Shown: positions 50,683 to 61,129 of the stretch, in pieces
Numbering within the stretch: position 1 is the stretch's first letter
How the letters are laid out: each line of letters begins with the position of its first letter
Origin: Clusia tigrina
Taxonomy: Eukaryota > Arthropoda > Insecta > Diptera > Clusiidae
Direction of reading: 5' to 3'
NCBI GenBank assembly: GCA_920105625.2
Contig: OV050033.1
Coordinates: 112,677,700 to 112,741,699 of the forward strand
Length of the DNA stretch: 64,000 nucleotides
Notes under the pieces: generated by a model
The model's input: only the letters and a program-made list of their open reading frames with translations
Database searches by the model: none
What the model was told of the DNA's origin: nothing
Program-made: the position numbers and the translations under genes

Positions 50683-52030
50683 GCTCGAATACTTTATTGT
50701 TACAAAATTTCACGTTTTATGACGCCCCAGTAAAAAGTTACAAGCATTTGTATGTTGCAAACTTTGATAGGTGTAGGACGTACCGTATAGAAGTTAAGAC
50801 CATTTGAAGTTTTATCAGTGTTTGATTTGGGACTCAAGGGTAGCATAGCTTTGAGGGATAGTTTAAATTGGCAAGAGGCTCAAATACTTTATTGTTATAA
50901 AATTTCAAGGTTTTATTACACTCCAGTAAAAAGTTACAAGCATGTGTATGTTGCAAACTTTGATAGGTATAGGATGCACCGTATAGAAGTTAGGGCCATT
51001 TGAAGTTTTATCAGTGTTTGATTTGGGACTCAAGGGTAGCATAGCTTTGAGCGATAGCTTAAATTGACAAGAGGCTCGAGTACTTTATTGTTACAAAATT
51101 TCAAGGTTTTATGACGCTCCAGTAAAAAGTTACAAGCATTTGTATGTTGCAAACTTTGATAGGTGTAGGACGTACCGTATAGAAGTTAAGGCCATTTGAA
51201 GTTTTATCAGTGTTTGATTTGGGACTCAAGGGTAGCATAGCTTTGAGCGATAGCTTAAATTGACAAGAGGCTCGAATACTTTATTGTTACAAAATTTCAC
51301 GTTTTATGACGCCCCAGTAAAAAGTTACAAGCATTTGTATGTTGCAAACTTTGATAGGTGTAGGACGTGCCGTCTAGAAGTTAGGGCCATTTGAAGTTTT
51401 ATCAGTGTTTGATTTGGGACTCAAGGGTAGCATAGCTTTGAGGGATAGTTTAAATTGGCAAGAGGCTCAAATACTTTATTGTTATAAAATTTCAAGGTTT
51501 TATTACACTCCAGTAAAAAGTTACAAGCATGTGTATGTTGCAAACTTTGATAGGTATAGGATGCACCGTATAGAAGTTAGGGCCATTTGAAGTTTTATCA
51601 GTGTTTGATTTGGGACTCAAGGGTAGCATAGCTTTGAGCGATAGCTTAAATTGACAAGAGGCTCGAGTACTTTATTGTTACAAAATTTCAAGGTTTTATG
51701 ACGCTCCAGTAAAAAGTTACAAGCATTTGTATGTTGCAAACTTTGATAGGTGTAGGACGTACCGTATAGAAGTTAAGGCCATTTGAAGTTTTATCAGTGT
51801 TTGATTTGGGACTCAAGGGTAGCATAGCTTTGAGCGATAGCTTAAATTGACAAGAGGCTCGAATACTTTATTGTTACAAAATTTCACGTTTTATGACGCC
51901 CCAGTAAAAAGTTACAAGCATTTGTATGTTGCAAACTTTGATAGGTGTAGGACGTGCCGTCTAGAAGTTAGGGCCATTTGAAGTTTTATCAGTGTTTGAT
52001 TTGGGACTCAAGGGTAGCATAGCTTTGAGC
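50683..52030 (+). repeat. 3-unit (587-bp) tandem repeat
   Basis: GCTCGAATAC units start at 50683, 51270 and 51857, spacing 587 both times (three units less one base). Each cycle holds the types CACG/GCCCC, then TTGGCAAGAGG with TTTTATTACACTCC, then CTCGAG/TTTCAAGG. The last two GCTCGAATAC units share GTGCCGTCTAGAAG while the first has GTACCGTATAGAAG. This is a young, local triplet amplification. Confidence 0.88.
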
Positions 52031-55000
52031 GACAGCTTAAATTGACAAGAGGCTCGAGTACTTCATTGTTACAAAATTGCACCGTTTTATGACGCTCCAG
52101 TAAAAAGTTACAAGCATTTGTATGTTGCAAACTTTGATAGGTGTAGGACGTGCCGTATAGAAATTAGGGCCATTTGAAATTTTATCAGTGTTTGATTTGG
52201 GACTCAAGGGTAGCATAGCTTTGAGCGATAGCTTAAATTGACAAGAGGCTCGAGTACTTTATTGTTACAAAATTTCAAAGTTCTATGACGCTCCAGTAAA
52301 AAGTTACAAGCATTTGTATGTTGCAAACTTTGATAGGTGTAGGACGTACCGTATATAAGTTAAGGCCATTTGAAGTTTTATCAGTGTTTGATTTGGGACT
52401 CAAGGGTAGCATAGCTTTGAGCGATAGCTTAAATTGACAAGAGGCTCGAATACTTTATTGTTACAAAATTTCACGTTTTATGACGCCCCAGTAAAAAGTT
52501 ACAAGCATTTGTATGTTGCAAACTTTGATAGGTGTAGGACATACCGTATAGAAGTTAGGGCCATTTGAAGTTTTATCAGTATTTGATTTGGGACTCAAGG
52601 GTATCATAGCTTTGAGCGATAGCTTAAATTGACAAGAGGCTAGAGTACTTTATGGTTACAAAATTTCAACGTTTTATGACGCTCCAGTAAAAAGTTACAA
52701 GCATTTGTATGTTGCAAACTTTGATAGGTGTAGGACGTGCCGTCTAGAAGTTAGGGCCATTTGAAGTTTTATCAGTGTTTGATTTGGGACTCAAGGGTAG
52801 CATAGCTTTGAGCGATAGCTTTAATTGACAAGAGGCTCGAATACTTTATTGTTACAAAATTTCACGTTTTATGACGCCCCAGTAAAAAGTTACAAGCATT
52901 TTTATGTTGCAAATTTTAATAGGTGTAGGACGTACCGTATAGAAGTTAGGGCCATTTGAAGTTTTATCAGTGTTTGATTTGGGACGCAAGGGTAGCATAG
53001 CTTTGAGCGATAGCTTAAATTGACAAGAGGCTAGAGTACTTTATTGTTACCAAATTTCAACGGTTTATGACGCTCCAGTAAAAAGTTACAAGCATTTGTA
53101 TGTTGCAAACTTTGATAGGTGTAGGACGTGCCGTATAGAAGTTAGGGCCATTTGAAGTTTTATCAGTGTTTGATTTGGGACTCAAGGGTAGCATAGCTTT
53201 GAGCGATAGCTTAAATTGACAAGAGGCTCGAGTACTTTATTGTTACAAAATTTCAAGGTTTTTTGACGCTCCAGTAAAAAGTTACAAGCATTTGTATGTT
53301 GCAAACTTTGATAGGTGTAGGACGTACCGTATAGAAGTTAAGGCCATTTGAAGTTTTATCAGTGTTTGATTTGGGACTCAAGGGTAGCATAGCTTTGAGC
53401 GATAGCTTAAATTGACAAGAGGCTCGAATACTTTATTGTTACAAAATTTCACGTTTTATGACGCCCCAGTAAAAAGTTACAAGCATTTGTATGTTGCAAA
53501 CTTTGATAGGTGTAGGACGTACCGTATAGAAGTTAGGGCCATTTGAAGTTTTATCAGTGTTTGATTTGGGACTCAAGGGTAGCATAGCTTTGAGCGATAG
53601 CTTAAATTGACAAGAGGCTAGAGTACTTTATTGTTACAAAATTTCAAGGTTTTATGACGCTCCAGTAAAAAGTTACAAGCATTTGAATGTTGCAAACTTT
53701 GATAGGTGTAGGACGTACCGTATAGAAGTTAGGGCGATTTGAAGTTCTATCAGTTTTTGATTTGGGACTCAAGGGTAGCATAGCTTTGAGCGATAGCTTA
53801 AATTGAAAAGAGGCTCGAGTACTTTATTGTTACAAAATTTCGAGGTTTTATGGCGCTCCAGTAAAAAGTTACAAGCATTTGTAAGTTGCAAACTTTTATA
53901 TGTGTAGGACGTACCGTATAGAAGTTAGGGCCATTTGAAGTTTTATCAGGGTTTGATTTGGGACTCAAGGGTAGCATAGCTTTGAGCGATAGCTTAAATT
54001 GACAAGAGGCTCGAACACTTTATTGTTACAAAATTTCACGTTTTATGACGCCCCAGTAAAAAGTTACAAGCATTTGTATGTTGCAAACTTTTATATGTGT
54101 AGGACGTACCGTATAGAAGTTAGGGCCATTTGAAGTTTTATCAGTGTTTGATTTGGGACTCAAGGGTAGCATAGCTTTGAGCGATAGCTTAAATTGACAA
54201 GAGGCTCGAGTACTTTATTGTTACAAAATTTCAAGGTTTTATGACGCTCCAGTAAAAAGTTACAAGCATTTGTATGTTGCAAACTTTGATAGGTGTAGGA
54301 CGTACCGTATAGAAGTTAAGACCATTTGAAGTTTTATCAGTGTTTGATTTGGGACTCAAGGGTAGCATAGCTTTGAGGGATAGTTTAAATTGGCAAGAGG
54401 CTCAAATACTTTATTGTTATAAAATTTCAGTAAAAAGTTACAAGCATGTGTATGTTGCAAACTTTGATAGGTATAGGATGCACCGTATAGAAGTTAGGGC
54501 CATTTGAAGTTTTATCAGTGTTTGATTTGGGACTCAAGGGTAGCATAGCTTTGAGCGATAGCTTAAATTGACAAGAGGCTCGAGTACTTTATTGTTACAA
54601 AATTTCAAGGTTTTATGACGCTCCAGTAAAAAGTTACAAGCATTTGTATGTTGCAAACTTTGATAGGTGTAGGACGTACCGTATAGAAGTTAAGGCCATT
54701 TGAAGTTTTATCAGTGTTTGATTTGGGACTCAAGGGTAGCATAGCTTTGAGCGATAGCTTAAATTGACAAGAGGCTCGAATACTTTATTGTTACAAAATT
54801 TCACGTTTTATGACGCCCCAGTAAAAAGTTACAAGCATTTGTATGTTGCAAACTTTGATAGGTGTAGGACGTGCCGTCTAGAAGTTAGGGCCATTTGAAG
54901 TTTTATCAGTGTTTGATTTGGGACTCAAGGGTAGCATAGCTTTGAGCGACAGCTTAAATTGACAAGAGGCTCGAGTACTTCATTGTTACAAAATTGCACC

Positions 55001-55680
55001 GTTTTATGACGCTCCAGTAAAAAGTTACAAGCATTTGTATGTTGCAAACTTTGATAGGTGTAGGACGTGCCGTATAGAAGTTAGGGCCATTTGAAATTTT
55101 ATCAGTGTTTGATTTGGGACTCAAGGGTAGCATAGCTTTGAGCGATAGCTTAAATTGACAAGAGGCTCGAGTACTTTATTGTTACAAAATTTCAAAGTTC
55201 TATGACGCTCCAGTAAAAAGTTACAAGCATTTGTATGTTGCAAACTTTGATAGGTGTAGGACGTACCGTATATAAGTTAAGGCCATTTGAAGTTTTATCA
55301 GTGTTTGATTTGGGACTCAAGGGTAGCATAGCTTTGAGCGATAGCTTAAATTGACAAGAGGCTCGAATACTTTATTGTTACAAAATTTCACGTTTTATGA
55401 CGCCCCAGTAAAAAGTTACAAGCATTTGTATGTTGCAAACTTTGATAGGTGTAGGACATACCGTATAGAAGTTAGGGCCATTTGAAGTTTTATCAGTGTT
55501 TGATTTGGGACTCAAGGGTATCATAGCTTTGAGCGATAGCTTAAATTGACAAGAGGCTAGAGTACTTTATGGTTACAAAATTTCAACGTTTTATGACGCT
55601 CCAGTAAAAAGTTACAAGCATTTGTATGTTGCAAACTTTGATAGGTGTAGGACGTGCCGTCTAGAAGTTAGGGCCATTTG
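52031..55680 (+). repeat. ~2.9-kb duplicated segment (15-unit spacing)
   Basis: AAATTGCACC occurs at 52074 and 54991, offset 2917. The markers that follow, GTACCGTATATAAG, GACATACCGTATAG, GGGTATCATAG and TTTATGGTTAC, recur in the same order in both copies (52.35-52.66 and 55.26-55.57 kb). In between are ordinary units and the TTGGCAAGAGG unit near 54340 with an 18-base deletion. The block carrying GTTAAGACC at 50791 also recurs at 54313 (offset 3522). Confidence 0.82.
54415..54445 (+). repeat. 18-base deletion within one unit
   Basis: TTATAAAATTTCA joins directly to GTAAAAAGTTAC at about 54430. The parallel copies at ~50898 and ~51485 have 18 more bases (AGGTTTTATT through CTCCA). The lost segment is bounded by CA on both sides, which suggests slippage or a microhomology-mediated deletion. 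It is private to this copy among those I compared. Confidence 0.85.
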
Positions 55681-58600
55681 AAGTTTTATCAGTGTTTGAT
55701 TTGGGACTCAAGGGTAGCATAGCTTTGAGCGACAGCTTAAATTGACAAGAGGCTCGAGTACTTCATTGTTACAAAATTTCAAGGTTTTATGACGCTCCAG
55801 TAAAAAGTTACAAGCATTTGTATGTTGCAAACTTTGATAGATGTATGACGTGCCGTATAGAAGTTAGGGCCTTTTGAAGTTTTATCAGTGTTTGATTTGG
55901 GACTCAAGGGTAGCATAGCTTTGAGCGATAGCTTTAATTGACAAGAGGTTCGAGTACTTTATTGTTACAAAATTTCAAGGTTTTATGACGATCCAGTAAA
56001 AAGTTACAAGCATTTGTATGTTGCAAACTTTGATAGGTGTAGGACGTACCGTATAGAAGTTAGGGCCATTTGAAGTTTTATCAGTGTTTGATTTGGGACT
56101 CAAGGGTAGCATAGCTTTGAGCGACAGCTTAAATTGACAAGAGGCTAGAGTACTTCATTGTTACAAAATTTCAAGGTTTTATGACGCTCCAGTAAAAAGG
56201 TTACAAGCATTTGTATGTTGCAAACTTTGATAGGTGTAGGACGTACCGTATAGAAGTTAAGGCCATTTGAAGTTTTATCAGTGTTTGATTTGGGACTCAA
56301 GGGTAGCATAGCTTTGAGCGATAGCTTAAATTGACAAGAGGCTCGAATACTTTATTGTTACAAAATTTCACGTTTTATGACGCCCCAGTAAAAAGTTACA
56401 AGCATTTGTATGTTGCAAACTTTGATAGGTGTAGGACGTGCCCTATAGAAGTTAGGGCCATTTGAAGTTTCATCAGTGTTTGATTTGGGACTCAAGGGTA
56501 GCATAGCTTTGAGCGATAGCTTTAATTGACAAGAGGCTCGAGTACTTTATTGTTACAAAATTTCAAGGTTTTATGACGATCCAGTAAAAAGTTACAAGCA
56601 TTTGTATGTTGCAAACTTTTATATGTGTAGGACGTACCGTATAGAAGTTAGGGCCATTTGAAGTTTTATCAGGGTTTGATTTGGGACTCAAGGGTAGCAT
56701 AGCTTCGAGCGATAGCTTAAATTGACAAGAGGCTCGAGTACTTTATTGTTACAAAATTTCGAGGTTTTATGGCGCTCCAGTAAAAAGTTACAAGCATTTG
56801 TATGTTGCAAACTTTGATAGGTGTAGGACGTACCGTATAGAAGTTAGGACCATTTGAATTTTTATCAGTGTTTGATTTGGGACTCAAAGGTAGCATAGCT
56901 TTGAGCGATAGATTAAATTGACAAGAGGCTCGAGTACTTTATTGATACAAAATTTCAAGGTTTTATGACGCTCCAGTAAAAAGTTACAAGCATTTGTATG
57001 TTGCAAACTTTGATAGGTGTAGGACGTACCGTATAGAAGTTAAGGCCATTTGAAGTTTTATCAGTGTTTGATTTGTGACTCAAGGGCAGCATAGCTTTGA
57101 GCGATAGCTTGAATTGACACGAGGCTCAAATACTTTATTGTTATAAAATTTCAAGGTTTTATGACGCTCCAGTAAAAAGTTACAAGCATGTGTATGTTGC
57201 AAACTTTGATAGGTATAGGATGCACCGTATAGAAGTTAGGGCCATTTGAAGTTTTATCAGTGTTTGATTTGGGACTCAAGGGTAGCATAGCTTTGAGCGA
57301 TAGCTTAAATTGACAAGAGGCTCGAGTACTTTATTGTTACAAAATTTCAAGGTTTTATGACGCTCCAGTAAAAAGTTACAAGCATTTGTATGTTGCAAAC
57401 TTTGATAAGTGTAGGACATACCGTATAGAAGTTAAGGCCATTTGAAGTTTTATCAGTGTTTGATTTGGGACTCAAGGGTAGCATAGCTTTGAGCGATAGC
57501 TTAAATTGACAAGAGGCTCGAATACTTTATTGTTACAAAATTTCACGTTTTATGACGCCCCAGTAAAAAGGTACAAGCATTTTTATGTTGCAAACTTTGA
57601 TAGGTGTAGGACGTACCGTATAGAAGTTAGGGCCATTTGAAGTTTTATCAGTGTTTGATTTGAGACAGAAGTCAAACATAGCTTTGAGCGATAGCTTAAA
57701 TTGACAAGAGGCTAGAGTACTTTATTGTTACAAAATTTCAAAGTTTTATGACGCTCCAGTAAAAAGTTACAAGCATTTGTATGTTGCAAACTTTGATAGG
57801 TGTAGGACGTGCCGTATAGAAGTTAGGGCCATTTGAAGTTTTATCAGTGTTTGATTTGGGACTCAAGGGTAGCATAGCTTTGAGCGATAGCTTTAATTGA
57901 CAAGAGGCTCGAGTACTTTATTGTTACAAAATTTCAAGGTTTTATGACGATCCAGTAAAAAGTTACAAGCATTTGTATGTTGCAAACTTTGATAGGTGTA
58001 GGACGTACCGTATAGAAGTTAGGGCCATTTGAAGTTTTATCAGTGTTTGATTTGGGAATCAAAGGTAGCATAGCTTTGAGCGACAGCTTAAATTGACAAG
58101 AGGCTCGAGTACTTCATAGTTACCAAATTTCAAGGTTTTATGACGCTCCAGTAAAAAGTTACAAGCATTTGTATGTTGCAAACTTTGATAGGTGTAGGAC
58201 GTGCCGTATAGAAGTTAGGGCCATTTGAAGTTTTATCAGTGTTTGATTTGGGACTCAAGGGTAGCATAGCTTTGAGCGATAGCTTTAATTGACAAGAGGC
58301 TCGAGTACTTTATTGTTACAAAATTTCAAGGTTTTATGACGATCCAGTAAAAAGTTACAAGCATTTGTATGTTGCAAACTTTGATAGGTGTAGGACGTAC
58401 CGTATAGAAGTTAGGGCCATTTGAAGTTTTATCAGTGTTTGATTTGGGACTCAAGGGTAGCATAGCTTTGAGCGATAGCTTGAATTGAAAAGAGGTTCGA
58501 GTACTTTATTGTTACAAAATTTCAAGGTTTTATGACGCTACAGTAAAAAGTTACAAGCATTTGTATGTTGCAAACTTTTATATGTGTAGGACGTACCGTA

Positions 58601-60900
58601 TAGAAGTTAGGGCCATTTGAAGTTTTATCAGGGTTTGATTTGGGACTCAAGGGTAGCATAGCTTCGAGCGATAGCTTAAATTGACAAGAGGCTCGAGGAC
58701 TTTATTGTTAAAAAATTTCAAGGTTTTATGACGCTCCAGTAAAAAGTTACAATCATTTGTATGTTGCATACTTTGATAGGTGTAGGACGTACCGTATAGA
58801 AGTTAGGGCCATTTGAATTTTTATCAGTGTTTGATTTGGGACTCAAATATAGCATTGCTTTGAGCGATAGATTAAATTGACAAGAGGCTCGAGTACTTTA
58901 TTGTTACAAAATTTCAACGTTTTATGACACTCCAGTAAAAAGTTACAAGCATTTGTATGTTGCAAACTTTGATAGGTGTAGGACGTACCGTATAGAAGTT
59001 AGGGCGATTTGAAGTTCTATCAGTTTTTGATTTGGGACTCAAGGGTAGCATAGCTTTGAGCGATAGCTTAAACTGAAAAGAGGCTCGAGTACTTTATTGT
59101 TACAAAATTTCAAGGTTTTATGACGCTCCAGTAAAAACTTACAAGCATTTGTATGTTGCAAACTTTGATATGTGTAGGACGTAAGGTATAGAAGTTAGGG
59201 CCATTTGAAGTTTTATCAGGGTTTGATCTGGGACTCAAGGGTAGCGTAGCTTTGAGCGATAGCTTAAATTGACAAGAGGCTCGAGTACTCGATTGTTACA
59301 AAATTTCAAGGTTTTATGACGCTCCAGTAAAAAGTTACAAGCATTTGTATGTTGCATACTTTGATAGGTCTAGGACGTACCGTATAGAAGTTAGGACCAT
59401 TTGAATTTTTATCAGTGTTTGATTTGGGACTCAAAGGTAGCATAGCTTTGAGCGATAGATGAAATTGACAAGAGGCTCGAGTACTTTATTGTTATAAAAT
59501 TTCAAGGTTTTATGACGCTCAAGTAAAAAGTTACAAGCATTTGTATGTTGCAAACTTTGATAGGTTTAGGACGTACCGTATAGAAGTTAAGGCCATTTGA
59601 AGTTTTATCAGTGTTTGAATTGGGACTCAAGGGTAGCATAGCTTTGAGCGATAGCTTAAATTGACAAGAGGCTCGAATACTTTATTGTTACAAAATTTCA
59701 ACGTTTTATGACGCCCCAGTAAAAAGTTACAAGCATTTGTATGTTGCAAACTTTGATAGGTGTAGGACGTACCGTATAGAAGTTAGGGCCATTTGAAGTT
59801 TTATCAGTGTTTGATTTGGGACTCAAGGGTAGCATAGCTTTGAGCGATAGCTTAAATTGACAAGAGGCTCGAGTACTTTAATGTTACAAAATTTCAAGGT
59901 TTTATGACGCTCCAGTAAAAAGTTACAAGCATTTGTATGTTGCAAAGTTTGATAGGTTTAGGACGTACCGTATAGAAGTTAAGGCCATTTGAAGTTTTAT
60001 CAGTGTTTGATTTGGGACTCAAGGGTAGCATAGCTTTGAGAGATAGCTTAAATTGAAAAGAGGCTCGAGTACTTTATTGTTACAAAATTTCAAGGTTTTA
60101 TGACGCTCCAGTAAAAAGTTACAAGCATTTGTATGTTGCACACTTTGATATGTGTAGGACGTAAGGTATAGAAGTTAGGGCCATTTGAAGTTTTATCAGG
60201 GTTTGATCTGGGACTCAAGGGTAGCATAGCTTTGAGCGATAGCTTAAATTGACAAGAGGCTCGAGTACTTTATTGTTACAAAATTTCAAGGTTTTTTGAC
60301 GCTCCAGTAAAAAGTTTCAAGCATTTGTATGTTGCATACTTTGATAGGTGTAGGACGTACCGTATAGAAGTTAGGACCATTTGAATTTTTATCAGTGTTT
60401 GATTTGGGACTCAAAGGTAGCATAGCTTTGAGCGATAGATTAAATTGACAAGCGGCTCGAGTACTTTATTGTTACAAAATTTCAAGGTTTATGACGCTCC
60501 AGTAAAAAGTTACATGCATTTGTATGTTGCAAACTTTGGTAGGTGTAGGACGTACCGTATAGAAGTTAAGGCCATTTGAAGTTTTATCAGTGTTTGATTC
60601 GGGAGTCAAGGGTAGCATAGCTTTGAGCGATAGCTTAAAGTGGCAAGAGGCTCGAATACTTTATTATTACAAAATTTCAACGTTTTATGACGCTCCAGTA
60701 AAAAGTTACAAGCATTTGTATGTTGCAAACTTTGATAGGTGTAGGACGTACCGTATAGACGTTAGGGCCATTTGAAGTTTTATCAGTGTTTGATTTGGGA
60801 GTCAAGGGTAGCATAGCTTTGAGCGATAGCTTAAATTGACAAGAGGCTCGAGTACTTTATTGTTACAAAATTTCAACGTTTTATGACGCTCCAGTAAAAA
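55240..60900 (+). repeat. Source-like copy of the right-end duplication
   Basis: Parts of this region recur at 61.1-64.0 kb. Markers are GACATACCGTATAG (~55446 and ~61323), TTGATAGATGTATGACG with GGGCCTTTTGAAG (55841 and 61719, offset 5878), a clustered-substitution unit (57664 and 62407, offset 4743), and GTAAGGTATAG (59181 and 62944, offset 3763). Inside it a 5-unit tandem repeat is seen: GTAAGGTATAG also at 60161, 980 bases after 59181. A 1-base insertion (AAAAAGGTTAC, ~56199) and a 1-base deletion (CAAGGTTTATG, ~60483) are private changes. No gene. Confidence 0.83.
57664..57680 (+). repeat. Unit with clustered substitutions, copy 1
   Basis: Where other units read TTGGGACTCAAGGGTAGC, this one reads TTGAGACAGAAGTCAAAC: seven substitutions within 14 bases and no length change. 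The same change is at 62407. Point mutations elsewhere in the array are scattered, so this looks like one complex event. Confidence 0.85.
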
Positions 60901-61129
60901 GTTACAAGCATTTGTATGTTGCAAACTTTGATATGTGTAGGACGTACCGTATAGAAGTTAGGGCCATTTGAAGTTTTATCAGTGTTTGATTTGGAACTCA
61001 AGGTTAGCATAGCTTTGAGCGATAGCTTAAATTTGACAAGAGGCTCGAGTACTTTAATGTTATAAAATTTCAAGGTTTTATGACGCTCCAGTAAAAAGTT
61101 ACAAGCATTTGTATGTTGCAAACTTTGAT

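Noticed and set aside
60873..61121. - strand frames of 60-82 codons (for example 8634-8882, 60873-61121, 61657-61945)
   Set aside because: Antisense shadows of the satellite, opened by local indels such as the extra T near 61032 and the joint at 61832.
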